This document shows positions 17,312 to 27,954 of a stretch of 64,000 nucleotides of DNA, in pieces. A program made the translations under genes and the position numbers. Source of the DNA: Lachnospiraceae bacterium. GTDB taxonomy: Bacteria; Bacillota; Clostridia; Lachnospirales; Lachnospiraceae. The first letter of the stretch is position 1, and every line of letters starts with the position of its first letter. Location of the stretch: the NCBI GenBank assembly GCA_910575105.1, contig CAJTDK010000002.1:1-64000 (forward strand). The letters run 5' to 3'. Under the pieces are notes generated by a model, which saw only the letters and a program-made list of their open reading frames with translations, made no database searches and was not told the DNA's origin.

Positions 17312-20300
17312 ATGCCAGAAAATAATAACCAGCAAACATTTCAGCCAATGGTTTTTGATGCGATCAAGATAGGTTTGGCATCGCCCGAGAAGATCCTGGA
17401 ATGGTCCAAAGGCGAGGTTACGAAGCCGGAAACGATCAATTACAGAACGTTGAAGCCTGAAAAAGACGGGTTATTCTGCGAGAAGATCTTCGGACCGAGC
17501 AAGGACTGGGAGTGCCACTGCGGAAAGTACAAAAAGATACGCTATAAAGGCGTTGTCTGCGACCGGTGCGGCGTTGAGGTAACCAAATCCAGCGTGCGCC
17601 GTGAGCGTATGGGGCATATTGCGCTGGCAGCGCCGGTGTCACATATCTGGTACTTTAAGGGGATCCCGAGCCGTATGGGACTGATTCTTGACCTGTCTCC
17701 AAGGACTCTGGAGAAGGTTCTGTATTTCGCTTCCTATATTGTATTGGATAAGGGGAGTTCAGAGCTTCAGTATAAGCAGGTGCTCTCGGAGCAGGAATAT
17801 CAGGAGGCAAGAGAGACTTACGGCAATGCGTTCCGGGTAGGGATGGGAGCGGAGTCTATTCAGGAACTTCTGCAGGCCATTGACTTGGAGAAAGAGTATA
17901 AAGAGCTGTCCGAAGGCTTAAAAGGAGCGACCGGGCAGAAGCGCGCGAGGATCGTCAAGCGCCTGGAGGTTGTGGAAGCTTTCCGTGAATCAGGTAACAA
18001 GCCGGAGTGGATGATCATGACTAATATTCCGGTGATTCCGCCTGATCTCCGTCCGATGGTACAGCTTGACGGCGGCCGTTTTGCCACTTCTGACCTTAAC
18101 GATCTGTACAGAAGGATCATCAATAGAAATAACCGTCTGAAGCGTCTTCTTGAGCTGGGGGCGCCGGACATTATTGTAAGAAATGAAAAGCGGATGCTTC
18201 AGGAGGCGGTAGACGCCCTGATCGATAACGGACGGCGCGGACGTCCGGTAACAGGTCCGGGAAACCGTGCGCTGAAATCCCTTTCCGATATGCTTAAGGG
18301 AAAGTCCGGGCGTTTCCGCCAGAACCTTCTCGGAAAGCGTGTTGACTACTCCGGCCGGTCGGTTATCGTTGTAGGACCGGAGCTTAAGATCTATCAGTGC
18401 GGTTTGCCGAAGGAGATGGCGATCGAGCTGTTCAAGCCTTTTGTAATGAAGGAGCTTGTGCAGAACGGGACTGCGCACAATATTAAAAATGCGAAGAAGA
18501 TGGTGGAGCGTCTCCAGCCGGAGGTCTGGGACGTGTTAGAGGAAGTCATCAAGGAGCATCCGGTTATGCTCAACCGTGCCCCTACCCTGCACAGGTTAGG
18601 TATCCAGGCATTTGAGCCGATTCTTGTAGAGGGTAAGGCGATCAAGCTTCATCCGCTGGTATGTACGGCGTACAATGCAGACTTCGACGGAGACCAGATG
18701 GCGGTTCATCTTCCGCTTTCCGTAGAGGCGCAGGCGGAGTGCAGGTTCCTGCTGCTGTCGCCGAACAATCTGCTTAAGCCGTCAGACGGCGGGCCGGTGG
18801 CGGTTCCTTCCCAGGATATGGTACTTGGTATCTATTATCTGACACAGGAGAGACCGGGAGCCAAGGGCGAAGGCAAGGTATTTAAGAATGTTAACGAGGC
18901 GATCCTCGCTTATGAGAATAATGCGATCACGCTTCATTCAAAGATAAAGGTGCGCGTCACAAAGACATTTGCTGACGGCACGTCAAAGACGGGTAATGTA
19001 GAATCAACGCTGGGAAGATTTCTGTTTAATGAGATCATCCCCCAGGATCTTAGCTTTGTAGACCGGGAGAACCCGGATAACGCGCTGCTTTTAGAGGTGG
19101 ATTTCCACGTAGGAAAGAAGCAGTTAAAGCAGATTCTTGAGAAGGTAATCAATACCCACGGATCGACTGCTACGGCAGAGGTTCTGGACTCTGTAAAATC
19201 TATCGGCTACAAGTATTCCACAAGGGCAGCCATGACCGTATCGATCTCAGATATGACCGTGCCGCCCCAGAAGCCGCAGATGATCCAGGAAGCGCAGGAT
19301 ACGGTAGATAAGATTACTAAGAACTTCAAGCGCGGCCTGATTACAGAGGAGGAGCGTTATAAAGAAGTTGTAGAGACATGGAAGGCGACTGACGATGCAC
19401 TGACAGAGGCACTGCTTTCCGGTTTGGATAAGTATAATAACATCTTCATGATGGCGGATTCCGGAGCCCGTGGTTCCGACAAGCAGATCAAGCAGCTTGC
19501 GGGTATGCGCGGACTGATGGCAGATACGACCGGACGTACGATCGAGCTTCCTATCCGTTCCAACTTCCGTGAAGGTCTGGACGTATTGGAGTATTTCATG
19601 TCCGCCCACGGAGCGCGTAAGGGATTGTCCGATACGGCGCTTCGTACAGCCGATTCCGGATACCTGACGAGACGTCTGGTGGACGTGTCTCAGGAGCTGA
19701 TCATCCACGAGGTTGACTGTGTGGAGAAGGACGCAGAGATTCCGGGCATGTATGTGAAAGCATTTACCGACGGCAATGAGGAGATCGAGAGCCTTAAGGA
19801 GCGTATCACCGGACGGTATCTGTGCGAGGATATCGTGGATAAGGACGGCAATGTCCTGGTAAAGAGAAACCATATGGTAACGCCGAAGCGTGCTGAGCTT
19901 ATTATGAAGAAAGGCGTGGATACGAAAGGTAATCCGCTGGAGAAGATCAAGATCCGTACGATCCTTACCTGCCGTTCTCACAACGGTATCTGTGCGAAAT
20001 GCTACGGCGCCAACATGGCGACAGGCGAGCCGGTTCAGGTGGGCGAGGCGGTAGGTATCATCGCGGCACAGTCTATCGGGGAGCCGGGTACCCAGCTTAC
20101 GATGCGTACGTTCCATACGGGTGGTGTTGCCGGCGATGATATCACCCAGGGTCTTCCCCGTGTTGAGGAGCTTTTTGAGGCGAGAAAGCCGAAGGGTCTT
20201 GCGATCATCACGGAATTTGCCGGAAAGGCGACGATCAATGACACCAAGAAGAAGCGCGAGATCATCGTAACGAATCATGAGACCGGAGAGACTAAGGCGT

Positions 20301-20989
20301 ATCTGATCCCCTACGGCTCAAGGATCAAGATCACGGACGGCGTGGAGCTAGAAGCCGGCGATGAGCTGACAGAGGGTAGTGTCAACCCTCACGATATCCT
20401 GAGGATTAAGGGACTGCGTGCTGTTCAGGATTATATGATCCAAGAGGTACAGAGAGTATACCGGCTGCAGGGTGTTGATATCAATGATAAGCATATTGAG
20501 GTCATCGTTCGCCAGATGTTAAAGAAGATCCGTGTGGAGGAGGCAGGAGACAGCGAATTCCTTCCGGGAACGAATGTGGATATTCTTGAGTTTGAGGATA
20601 CCAACAAGGCATTGGCGGAGGAAGGTAAAGAGCTGGCTACCGGGGAGCAGATCATGCTTGGTATTACGAAGGCGTCCCTTGCTACCAACTCCTTCCTGTC
20701 GGCGGCATCCTTCCAGGAGACGACGAAGGTTCTTACCGAAGCTGCCATCAAGGGCAAGGTAGACCCGCTTATCGGCCTTAAGGAGAATGTCATCATCGGT
20801 AAGCATATCCCGGCAGGTACAGGTATGAGAAAGTACCGTGATATCAAGCTGGATTCTGAGCTTATGATGGATGATGAGATCATTTTCAATGATGATGAGG
20901 CGGAAGAAGAGCTGCTGGCAGAGGTTGAGGCAGAATTGCAGGAGACTGTGGAAGAGGCTGAGGCAGTTATTGATTTCGCGGAAGAATAG
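17312..20989 (+). CDS. rpoC: RNA polymerase beta' subunit
   Basis: The 1225-residue protein has the N-terminal zinc finger (Cys68, Cys70, Cys83, Cys86 in [20 protein letters not shown]), the catalytic Mg2+ loop [12 protein letters not shown] at about residues 455-466, the bridge helix and trigger loop region ([17 protein letters not shown]), and the second zinc site ([13 protein letters not shown]). Length is normal for Bacillota. AGAGGGG precedes the start. It forms the polymerase core with RpoB. Frequent GAG, AAG and CTG codons differ from the AT-rich accessory genes to the left. Confidence 0.98.
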   Translation: MPENNNQQTFQPMVFDAIKIGLASPEKILEWSKGEVTKPETINYRTLKPEKDGLFCEKIFGPSKDWECHCGKYKKIRYKGVVCDRCGVEVTKSSVRRERMGHIALAAPVSHIWYFKGIPSRMGLILDLSPRTLEKVLYFASYIVLDKGSSELQYKQVLSEQEYQEARETYGNAFRVGMGAESIQELLQAIDLEKEYKELSEGLKGATGQKRARIVKRLEVVEAFRESGNKPEWMIMTNIPVIPPDLRPMVQLDGGRFATSDLNDLYRRIINRNNRLKRLLELGAPDIIVRNEKRMLQEAVDALIDNGRRGRPVTGPGNRALKSLSDMLKGKSGRFRQNLLGKRVDYSGRSVIVVGPELKIYQCGLPKEMAIELFKPFVMKELVQNGTAHNIKNAKKMVERLQPEVWDVLEEVIKEHPVMLNRAPTLHRLGIQAFEPILVEGKAIKLHPLVCTAYNADFDGDQMAVHLPLSVEAQAECRFLLLSPNNLLKPSDGGPVAVPSQDMVLGIYYLTQERPGAKGEGKVFKNVNEAILAYENNAITLHSKIKVRVTKTFADGTSKTGNVESTLGRFLFNEIIPQDLSFVDRENPDNALLLEVDFHVGKKQLKQILEKVINTHGSTATAEVLDSVKSIGYKYSTRAAMTVSISDMTVPPQKPQMIQEAQDTVDKITKNFKRGLITEEERYKEVVETWKATDDALTEALLSGLDKYNNIFMMADSGARGSDKQIKQLAGMRGLMADTTGRTIELPIRSNFREGLDVLEYFMSAHGARKGLSDTALRTADSGYLTRRLVDVSQELIIHEVDCVEKDAEIPGMYVKAFTDGNEEIESLKERITGRYLCEDIVDKDGNVLVKRNHMVTPKRAELIMKKGVDTKGNPLEKIKIRTILTCRSHNGICAKCYGANMATGEPVQVGEAVGIIAAQSIGEPGTQLTMRTFHTGGVAGDDITQGLPRVEELFEARKPKGLAIITEFAGKATINDTKKKREIIVTNHETGETKAYLIPYGSRIKITDGVELEAGDELTEGSVNPHDILRIKGLRAVQDYMIQEVQRVYRLQGVDINDKHIEVIVRQMLKKIRVEEAGDSEFLPGTNVDILEFEDTNKALAEEGKELATGEQIMLGITKASLATNSFLSAASFQETTKVLTEAAIKGKVDPLIGLKENVIIGKHIPAGTGMRKYRDIKLDSELMMDDEIIFNDDEAEEELLAEVEAELQETVEEAEAVIDFAEE

Positions 20990-21015
20990 ATAGATATAAA
21001 AGAATCAGAATGATC

Positions 21016-21045
21016 AAGGAGCTGCCTGTAGCAAGGCAGCTTCTT
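21016..21045 (+). terminator. Probable terminator after rpoC
   Basis: AGCTGCCT and AGGCAGCT pair perfectly with a loop of six, flanked by GG/TC. The following T run (TTCTTTA) is short, so termination may be partial. Confidence 0.5.
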
Positions 21046-21108
21046 TAGTGCAGGAGGACTGCGGTGACTGATACGATAAAGGCAGTGAGATAAAAGAAGG
21101 TTATGAAG

Positions 21109-21855
21109 ATGATGTCAAGATTAGAAGTGTGCGTTGATTCCGTTGAATCTGCCCTGGCTGCACAGGAGGGAGGAGCCGACCGCCTTGAGGTCTGCGCGAA
21201 TCTCATTATCGGCGGTACAACTCCTGGAGTAAGTCAGTTTAGACAGATCAGGAAAGCATGTGAGATAGAACTGAATGTATTGATACGTCCGAGATTCGGG
21301 GATTTCCTGTATACAGAGGCGGAGTTTAGGATGATGCAGGAGGATATCCGCATGTTTCGGGAGCTGGGGGCGGACGGAGTGGTTGCCGGATGTCTGAAAG
21401 CGGATGGAAGACTGGACGGGAAACGGATAGAAGAGCTTAGAAAATGTGCCGGGGATTTAACGTTTACCCTACACCGGGCGTTTGATGTATGCCGGGATTC
21501 TTATGAAGCCCTGGAAGAAGCTGTCTGCCTGGGAATCGATACGATTCTCACCTCGGGACAGGCATCTGCATGTACCAAAGGGGCAGAAGTTCTTAAGAAA
21601 CTGGTCGCACAGGCAGAAGAGAGGATAGAGATCCTAGTAGGCGGCGGGGTAAATGCAGAGGTTATCCGGCGGATCAGAGAGACGGCGAAAGCATCCAGCT
21701 TCCATATGTCTGGGAAGAAAGTGACAGACAGCGGTATGACTTATCGGAAACAGGGAGTTCATATGGGGCTTTTGGGGCTCAGTGAATATGATATCCTGCG
21801 GACAGATAAAGAAGAGATAGAAAAGGCAAGGCGGGCCATAGATGAAAAATTATAG
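21109..21855 (+). CDS. cutC: CutC-family protein
   Basis: The protein of 248 residues is a CutC TIM barrel: RLEVCVDSVESALAAQEGGA at the start, then RLEVCANLIIGGTTPG, LNVLIRPRFGDFLY, TFTLHRAFDVCRD and ILTSGQASAC. CutC was named for copper tolerance in E. coli, but its biochemical role is unsettled. Start choice is open by two or three residues: ATGs lie at 21103, 21109 and 21112, and AAGAAGG at 21094-21100 best fits 21109. It stands alone between rpoC and an aminopeptidase gene that has its own promoter. Confidence 0.9.
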   Translation: MMSRLEVCVDSVESALAAQEGGADRLEVCANLIIGGTTPGVSQFRQIRKACEIELNVLIRPRFGDFLYTEAEFRMMQEDIRMFRELGADGVVAGCLKADGRLDGKRIEELRKCAGDLTFTLHRAFDVCRDSYEALEEAVCLGIDTILTSGQASACTKGAEVLKKLVAQAEERIEILVGGGVNAEVIRRIRETAKASSFHMSGKKVTDSGMTYRKQGVHMGLLGLSEYDILRTDKEEIEKARRAIDEKL

Positions 21856-21881
21856 TTGCCGAAAGAGTAACTGTGTTCGGA

Positions 21882-21910
21882 TTGACTTTTACTGTACCGC
21901 GGTCTATAAT
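21882..21910 (+). promoter_or_regulatory. Strong sigma-A promoter of the aminopeptidase gene
   Basis: TTGACT at 21882-21887 and TATAAT at 21905-21910 are separated by exactly 17 bases. The start codon is about 70 bases downstream. Confidence 0.85.
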
Positions 21911-21982
21911 GATATTGACGTAAACCGATGGGATTCAGTGGTTTACTTATTCAAATAATTATATAGAAAGGTTGGGGTAAAA

Positions 21983-23068
21983 ATGGATCAGGGAAAAGTT
22001 TCAAGAGTGTTGAAATCTATGGAGGAGCACGGCGTACCGCAGATGATTATATCTGACCCGGTCGCGATCTTCTATCTGACGGGGAAATGGATCATTCCGG
22101 GAGAGAGGTTATTAGCATTATATCTGAATGTGAATGGAAATCATAAGCTTGTGATTAACAAGCTGTTCCCGCAGGAGAAGGATTTGGGGGTAGAACTTGT
22201 CTGGTATGATGACATTGAGGATGGTGTGGAGATCTTAAGCAGATACGTTGAGAAGGACAAGACTATGGGTATCGACAAGACATGGCCGGCAAGATTCCTC
22301 CTCCGTCTGCAGGAATTAGGCGGCGGAAGCAAATTCGTGAACGGTTCTCCGATCGTTGACTATATCCGTATGGTCAAGGATGAGAAGGAGAAAGAGCTGA
22401 TGAGAGAGTCTTCAAGGCTTAACGATATTGCCATGGAAAAGCTGATTCCGTGGGTGGCAAAGGGACTGACCGAGAGAGAGCTAAACAACAAGATCCGTGA
22501 GATCTACAAGGAGCTTGGATGTGAGGACGTATCCTTCGACCCGATTACTGCTTATGCCAAGGGAGCTGCCGATCCGCATCATGTTACCGATGATTCCAAA
22601 GGCAAGCGCGGCGACTGTGTGATCCTTGACATCGGAGCGTTCAAGGACAACTATGCATCGGATATGACCAGAACCGTATTTATCGGCGAGGTATCTGACC
22701 GTGCAAGAGAGATCTATGATATCGTTGTAGAGGCCAACAGACGCGGAATCGAGGCGGCAAAGCCGGGCAACAGAATGTGCGACGTTGACCTTGCTGCAAG
22801 GAATTACATCGAGGAAAAGGGATACGGCAAATACTTTACCCACAGGACCGGACATTCTATCGGACTTGAGGATCACGAGTTCGGCGATGTGTCTTCGGTA
22901 AATGAGGACATCATCCAGGTTGGACAGTGCTTCTCTGTAGAGCCGGGTATCTACATTGCTGATGAAGGAATCGGCGTACGTATCGAAGACCTTGTAATCA
23001 TCACCGAGGATGGCTGCGAGGTGCTCAACAGCTTCACAAAGGATCTGATCGTAGTTCCAGAAGAGTAA
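21983..23068 (+). CDS. M24-family Xaa-Pro aminopeptidase
   Basis: The 361-residue protein has a creatinase N-like domain (residues about 1-130) and a pita-bread M24 domain. Metal-binding residues are visible: Asp in VILDIGAFKDNYASDMTRT (two), His in THRTGHSIGL, Glu in FSVEPGIYI and Glu in GVRIEDLVII. It probably removes N-terminal residues before proline from short peptides in the cytoplasm. GAAAGGTTGGGG precedes the ATG. It is a single-gene unit with its own promoter and a shared terminator. Confidence 0.88.
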   Translation: MDQGKVSRVLKSMEEHGVPQMIISDPVAIFYLTGKWIIPGERLLALYLNVNGNHKLVINKLFPQEKDLGVELVWYDDIEDGVEILSRYVEKDKTMGIDKTWPARFLLRLQELGGGSKFVNGSPIVDYIRMVKDEKEKELMRESSRLNDIAMEKLIPWVAKGLTERELNNKIREIYKELGCEDVSFDPITAYAKGAADPHHVTDDSKGKRGDCVILDIGAFKDNYASDMTRTVFIGEVSDRAREIYDIVVEANRRGIEAAKPGNRMCDVDLAARNYIEEKGYGKYFTHRTGHSIGLEDHEFGDVSSVNEDIIQVGQCFSVEPGIYIADEGIGVRIEDLVIITEDGCEVLNSFTKDLIVVPEE

Positions 23069-23175
23069 GAAGACCAAAGTGCAAGGCTCCTGTTGCCAAA
23101 GGCAATTTTAATATGGATATTGCACGTTGCCGGTCACAGAGTGAACCGTGAATTTTATCATGATTTCAGGAGCTT

Positions 23176-23213
23176 AAAAAGGGGCGGCAGGTAATCTGGC
23201 CGCCCCTGATTTT
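23176..23213. terminator. Bidirectional terminator between convergent genes
   Basis: GGGGCGGC and GCCGCCCC form an 8-bp stem with a 12-base loop; TGATTTT follows on the plus strand and CTTTTTAAGC on the minus strand. It serves the aminopeptidase gene and the kinase gene coming from the right. Confidence 0.85.
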
Positions 23214-23269
23214 GTCTGCTGATTTGGGTTTCAGCAGGCTATGTCCACGTAATCTTATGCCCATACATC

Positions 23270-24676
23270 TTATGCTTTGGGAAGGGAAAAGATAAACTCG
23301 GTCCCAACCCCTTCTGTACTGATCACATTGATATTCTCTCCGTGGGCCTGCACGGCTTCTTTGACGATAGCAAGCCCAAGCCCGGTGCCTTTTTTATCCT
23401 TCCCGCGGGAGAGGTCTGTCTTGTAGAAGCGCTCCCAGATCTTATTCAGTGCGCTCCGGGGGATGCCGGGACCTTCGTCTTTCACAGAGGTGTAGATCTT
23501 ATCACCCCGCTCGGTTGTCTCGATCTTTATCGAGGATTCCGGGTCGCTGAACTTAATGGCGTTGTCCAGAAGATTGTAGAGGATCTGATGGAGCTTCCTC
23601 TTATCGGCAAATGTCTCTAAGTGCTTGGTGGCAAAGACAAGCTCGATGGAGATCTTCTTTTGGGTGCAGGTTCCTTCAAAGGAGGCGGCTACATTTTTGA
23701 TCATCTCATGGATATCGAATTTTTCACGGTTCAGTAAGAGATTTTTTGTGTCGAACTCATTCAGGGTGAGGAGGTCCTGGGTCAGATCTGTCAGCCGCTC
23801 TGTCTCGAACAGGATGATCTTTAAGTATTTTTCGTGAAGCTCTGGCGGGATAGTCCCGTCTGCCATAGCTTCTACGTAGCCCTTGATGGAGGTTAAGGGA
23901 GAGCGGAAATCGTGGGATACATTTGCCACGAATTTCTTCTGGTAGTCCTCCATATCCCGGAGCTGTGAGGACATGTAGTTTAAGGATGCCGACAGATATC
24001 CCATCTCATCCTGGGTATTTACCGGAATCTCGTAATCCAGATTGCCGGAGGCGTATTGCCTTGCAGCTTCCGTGATCTTGCTGAGGGGAAGATAGACGAA
24101 GAAACGGAAAGCAAGCAGGATCATAAAGGACAGGATATAGATTACGGCGACGGTGATATAGATCGTCCGAAGGAACAGATCTTCCATATATTCTGTGTCG
24201 GACAGATTCTTGTGGATCAGGAGATAGCCCTTCGGCGAATATTCATAGATGACAGGCGCGATGACAGTGATGACATCCTCAGTGAAATAACCGTGGTAAT
24301 CGCCGATATTGTATTGTGAGCTGCCGATCTCCGCAGGGTTAAAGTCAGTGATCTGGTAGGGAGCCAGAGGATATTCTTCCGACTGGGAAGAGGTGATCAG
24401 GCTCCCGTCCCTGTTCACAAACCAGACCGCGGCGTCTAAGTGTGTCTTCATCCCGTCGATCTGCGTATGGACATTGTACAGTGACACCTGTTCGGAAAAA
24501 TATTTCGGCAGGTAATCTGTAGCGATCAGGTTCGCCTCTTTATACAGGTTCGAGGCGATGGCATGGTTTAAAGGCGACGAGAATAATCCGGTCGCCAGGG
24601 CACCCACGGTAAAGATGCTTAAAAAACCGAAGATAAAGTATATGATAATGAACTTTAAGTATAGCGTACTTTTCAT
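23270..24676 (-). CDS. Sensor histidine kinase, PhoR/ResE-like
   Basis: The 468-residue kinase has membrane segments at about 8-30 and 170-193, an extracellular sensor domain of about 140 residues between them, a HAMP domain (LPLSKITEAARQYASGNL), the phospho-acceptor His255 in FVANVSHDFRSPLTSIKGY, and an ATPase domain with the N box (LYNLLDNAIKFS), G1 (DEGPGIP) and G2 (GTGLGLAIVKEA). The signal is unknown. It follows its response regulator by 16 bases and is the last gene of the mutS2 operon. It belongs to the general envelope-sensing kinase type of Clostridia. Confidence 0.92.
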   Translation of the reverse strand: MKSTLYLKFIIIYFIFGFLSIFTVGALATGLFSSPLNHAIASNLYKEANLIATDYLPKYFSEQVSLYNVHTQIDGMKTHLDAAVWFVNRDGSLITSSQSEEYPLAPYQITDFNPAEIGSSQYNIGDYHGYFTEDVITVIAPVIYEYSPKGYLLIHKNLSDTEYMEDLFLRTIYITVAVIYILSFMILLAFRFFVYLPLSKITEAARQYASGNLDYEIPVNTQDEMGYLSASLNYMSSQLRDMEDYQKKFVANVSHDFRSPLTSIKGYVEAMADGTIPPELHEKYLKIILFETERLTDLTQDLLTLNEFDTKNLLLNREKFDIHEMIKNVAASFEGTCTQKKISIELVFATKHLETFADKRKLHQILYNLLDNAIKFSDPESSIKIETTERGDKIYTSVKDEGPGIPRSALNKIWERFYKTDLSRGKDKKGTGLGLAIVKEAVQAHGENINVISTEGVGTEFIFSLPKA

Positions 24677-24692
24677 AACTTTAAGCTGTCCC

Positions 24693-25397
24693 TTACTTTA
24701 CTTCAAATTTGTAGCCGATGCCCCACACCGTGCTTAAGCTCCAGCCGCTGTGGTCTTTGATCTTTTCGCGCAGCCGCTTGATGTGGACGTCCACAGTCCG
24801 GGTATCCCCGATATATTCATATCCCCAGATCTGGTCAAGGAGCTGCTCGCGGGTAAACACCTGATTCGGGGAGGAAGCGAGGAAATATAACAGCTCCAGC
24901 TCCTTCGGCGGCATCTCTACGTTCCGGTTGTCCACGACGACAGAATAGTTCGTAAGGTTGACGGTAAGCCCCGGGTAATCCACGCATTTTCCCTTGTCAG
25001 CGGCCGGGCTTTCTGGCTTCGGGACAGCGTGGTAGCGCCGCAGCACCGCCTTCACGCGGGCCACCATCTCCTTGGAATCAAACGGCTTCATGATATAATC
25101 GTCCGCTCCCAGCTCAAGTCCCAAGACCTTGTCAAAGATCTCTCCCTTGGCAGAAAGCATGATGATCGGCACATTGGAGCGTGTGCGCAGCTCGCGGCAT
25201 ACCTGATAGCCGTCAATTCCCGGAAGCATCAGGTCGAGGAGGATAAGGTTCGGCTGGTAGGTATCGTACGCTACCAGTGCCTGTTCCCCGTCGTTGACTG
25301 TCATCGTGTCAAAGCATTCCTTCGTCAGATAGAGAGAGATCAGTTCTGCAATATTTTCATCGTCATCTACGATTAAGATTTTCTGTTTATTTACCAT
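24693..25397 (-). CDS. OmpR-family response regulator
   Basis: The 234-residue protein has a receiver domain (acid pocket DDD at 11-13, phospho-acceptor Asp55 in LLDLMLPGIDG, Lys in DDYIMKPFD) and a winged-helix domain (VEMPPKELELLYFLA, STVWGIGYKFE). AGGAGG stands 6 bases before the ATG. It begins 12 bases after mutS2 and is followed by its kinase, so all three are probably co-transcribed. Targets cannot be seen here. Confidence 0.93.
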   Translation of the reverse strand: MVNKQKILIVDDDENIAELISLYLTKECFDTMTVNDGEQALVAYDTYQPNLILLDLMLPGIDGYQVCRELRTRSNVPIIMLSAKGEIFDKVLGLELGADDYIMKPFDSKEMVARVKAVLRRYHAVPKPESPAADKGKCVDYPGLTVNLTNYSVVVDNRNVEMPPKELELLYFLASSPNQVFTREQLLDQIWGYEYIGDTRTVDVHIKRLREKIKDHSGWSLSTVWGIGYKFEVK

Positions 25398-25409
25398 AGT
25401 TTCCTCCTG

Positions 25410-27785
25410 TTATTTTAATTCTGCGATCGTCACCCCTGCGTCACCCTCGCCGAAAGCGCCGAGCCGGAAGGACCTTACATGCTTCTGGCGCTTTAAGTAA
25501 TTGTGGATTCCGGCGCGCAGTGCGCCGGTGCCCTTTCCGTGTACGATGCGTACGGAGCTTAGATGCGCGAGACTGGCGTCATCAAGATATTTGTCAAGTT
25601 CGGCGATGGCTTCGTCAACAGTTTTGCCGAGCAGATTAATCTCCGTGCTGACCGAGAGGGCTTTGTTCATTTTTACCCTGCCCTTTTTCGTATGTCCCGC
25701 CGTTTTCTTCAGATAAGAAGGGGTTTCCTCGATGATCTCCAGGTCAGAGATATGGATCTGGGAGCGGAGGATGCCCATCTGCACGGTTACATTTCCTTTG
25801 GAATCTGGAAGGGAAGTGACTGTTCCGTTCAGGTTCATGCTGAGAATCCGGACAGATTCTCCAAGCTTAAAGTCGCTGGCCTTATGCTGCTTGTGGGGCT
25901 TAGAAACTTCCTTTACCATCCCGGAACGGGCGGCTTCCATCTTCTTGCGGATCTTCTCCCGCTCCTTTTCCATCTCGGCGGCGGAAATGTTCTCCTTGCC
26001 GAACTTGTGGAAATTGCGCATGGTTTCATCGGCGGTTTCCTTCGCCTCTGCCAGTATGTTATGGGCCTTTTCGTGAGCTTCCCTGAGGATCCGCTCCTTT
26101 TGCTCCTCCAGCTTTTCCTGCTTTTTCTTCGCTTCCAGCTTTAAGCTCTCCAGCTCCCGCTTGTAGGCAGCGATCTCGGCCTGTTCTTTCTCAATAGTTC
26201 TGCGGCTTGATTCTAAATCTGTCAGCAGGTCTTCAAAGGACTCGTCCTGCTCGGTGAGCTGGGATCTGGCCTCATCAATGATCTCCTGCGGAAGTCCCAG
26301 CTTTCCTGCGATGGCAAATGCGTTGCTCTTTCCCGGTATGCCGATCAGAAGATGATAGGTGGGGCGCAGCGTCTCTACGTTAAATTCGCAGCAGGCATTC
26401 TCCACGCCCTCTGTAGAAAGAGCATAGACCTTAAGCTCGCTGTAATGGGTGGTGGCCATGGTGCGGATCCCGCGCACATGCAGATGGTTCAGGATCGCAG
26501 TTGCCAGAGCCGCACCCTCGGTCGGGTCGGTTCCAGCCCCAAGCTCATCGAAAAGCACAAGGGAGTGTTCGTCCACATGCTTCAAAAATGAGACAATATT
26601 TGTCATATGGGAGGAAAATGTGCTTAAGCTCTGTTCGATACTCTGTTCATCGCCGATATCTGCATACACATCCTGGAATACGGCAAGCTCAGAGCGGTCA
26701 AGCGCCGGGATGTGAAGCCCTGCCTGCCCCATCAGCGTAAATAAACCCACGGTCTTTAAGGATACGGTCTTCCCGCCGGTGTTCGGCCCTGTGACGATGA
26801 GAAGGTCAAAGGTATCCCCCAGCGTTACTGTGATCGGAACCACAGTCCTGCGCTCTAAAAGCGGGTGGCGTCCTTCCCGGATATGGATGCGCCCTTCTGT
26901 GTTAAAGATGGGCATTCTTGCGTTCATGTCAAGTGCCAGCGCACCCTTTGCAAAGACATAATCAAGCTCCGACAGAACAGTGTAATCACTGCGGATAGTG
27001 TTGGTATATTCTGCGGCGTCTGCACTCAGGCGGGCGAGGATAACCTGGATCTCCTCTTGCTCCTTTGCGTAGAGTTCCTTTAAGTCATTGTTCAGCTTCA
27101 CTACCGCCATAGGCTCGATAAACAGGGTGGAACCGGTGGAGGACTGGTCGTGGATCATTCCGGAGACCTGGCTTCTGTATTCGGCCTTGACCGGGATACA
27201 GTAGCGGTCGCCCCGCATGGTGATGATCGCGTCCTGGAGATAGGTTCTCAGGGAGCCGTTGACTAGGCCGGAGAGCGTGGAGTGTACTTTGTCGTTCATC
27301 TGTCCGATGGAGCGGCGGATATGCTTTAGGTTGGAGCTTGCATCGTCGCTGATCTCGTCCTCTTCCAGGATGCATCTGCGGATTTCCGAGGAGAGGGGAG
27401 TTACCGGTTCAAGACGGGAAAAATACGCATCGAGGCAGTCTTCGCCCTCATCGGCGTTGTCCCGGCGTCCGTAGGCTTTCACACGTCCTGCACATTCTAA
27501 CAGCTTGCAGATGCGCAGAAGCTCCCCGCTTCCGAGCGTGCCTGCGATCTCCAGGCGCTTTAAGGAATCGTTGACCGGATTGCAGCCGCTAAAAGAAGGC
27601 CGTCCCTTTTTCACGATCCGCGAAAATGCAGCCGATGTCTCTTCCTGTGCGGTTCTGATCTCTTCAATGGAGATCTTAGGCTTCAGTCTGCGGCACCGCT
27701 CCTTCCCACTGAAGGAGGAGGCATGTTCGGCAAGTAAATCTATAATTTTATCGTATTCCAGCTTTGTTAATGTCTTTTTGTTCAT
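25410..27785 (-). CDS. mutS2: MutS2 endonuclease / ribosome-rescue ATPase
   Basis: The 791-residue protein has the MutS core and clamp, an ATPase domain with Walker A (VTGPNTGGKTVSLK) and Walker B (LVLFDELGAGTDPTEGAAL), a long charged coiled coil, a KOW-like segment and a C-terminal Smr nuclease domain (SVRIVHGKGTGALR). MutS2 suppresses recombination and, in Bacillus, splits collided ribosomes. The start MNKKTLTKLEYDKI at 27785 follows GAAAGG; an ATG 17 codons upstream has no ribosome site and gives a non-conserved extension. It heads the operon with the two-component genes. Confidence 0.93.
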   Translation of the reverse strand: MNKKTLTKLEYDKIIDLLAEHASSFSGKERCRRLKPKISIEEIRTAQEETSAAFSRIVKKGRPSFSGCNPVNDSLKRLEIAGTLGSGELLRICKLLECAGRVKAYGRRDNADEGEDCLDAYFSRLEPVTPLSSEIRRCILEEDEISDDASSNLKHIRRSIGQMNDKVHSTLSGLVNGSLRTYLQDAIITMRGDRYCIPVKAEYRSQVSGMIHDQSSTGSTLFIEPMAVVKLNNDLKELYAKEQEEIQVILARLSADAAEYTNTIRSDYTVLSELDYVFAKGALALDMNARMPIFNTEGRIHIREGRHPLLERRTVVPITVTLGDTFDLLIVTGPNTGGKTVSLKTVGLFTLMGQAGLHIPALDRSELAVFQDVYADIGDEQSIEQSLSTFSSHMTNIVSFLKHVDEHSLVLFDELGAGTDPTEGAALATAILNHLHVRGIRTMATTHYSELKVYALSTEGVENACCEFNVETLRPTYHLLIGIPGKSNAFAIAGKLGLPQEIIDEARSQLTEQDESFEDLLTDLESSRRTIEKEQAEIAAYKRELESLKLEAKKKQEKLEEQKERILREAHEKAHNILAEAKETADETMRNFHKFGKENISAAEMEKEREKIRKKMEAARSGMVKEVSKPHKQHKASDFKLGESVRILSMNLNGTVTSLPDSKGNVTVQMGILRSQIHISDLEIIEETPSYLKKTAGHTKKGRVKMNKALSVSTEINLLGKTVDEAIAELDKYLDDASLAHLSSVRIVHGKGTGALRAGIHNYLKRQKHVRSFRLGAFGEGDAGVTIAELK

Positions 27786-27892
27786 CTTTGCATCAGACCT
27801 TTCTTGGGTACCAGTTTCTGCTTTGCTGTGGTTCATTCGTTGAACAGCAACTTTATTTTACCCTATTTGCCCAATAAAGAAAAGGATAAATA

Positions 27893-27921
27893 TTGAACAT
27901 TTGCAGGCTTTCATGTATACT
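27893..27921 (+). promoter_or_regulatory. Promoter of the HtrA-like gene
   Basis: TTGAAC at 27893-27898 and TATACT at 27916-27921 are 17 bases apart. Transcription would start near 27928, which rules out upstream in-frame starts for the next gene and supports the ATG at 27955. Confidence 0.75.
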
Positions 27922-27954
27922 AATAGAAGGATTGCAAAGGAGATGCGTGCATCA

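Noticed and set aside
13587-20889. Long open frames antisense to rpoB and rpoC
   Set aside because: They lack ribosome sites and recognisable products and follow from the codon pattern of the strongly conserved sense genes.
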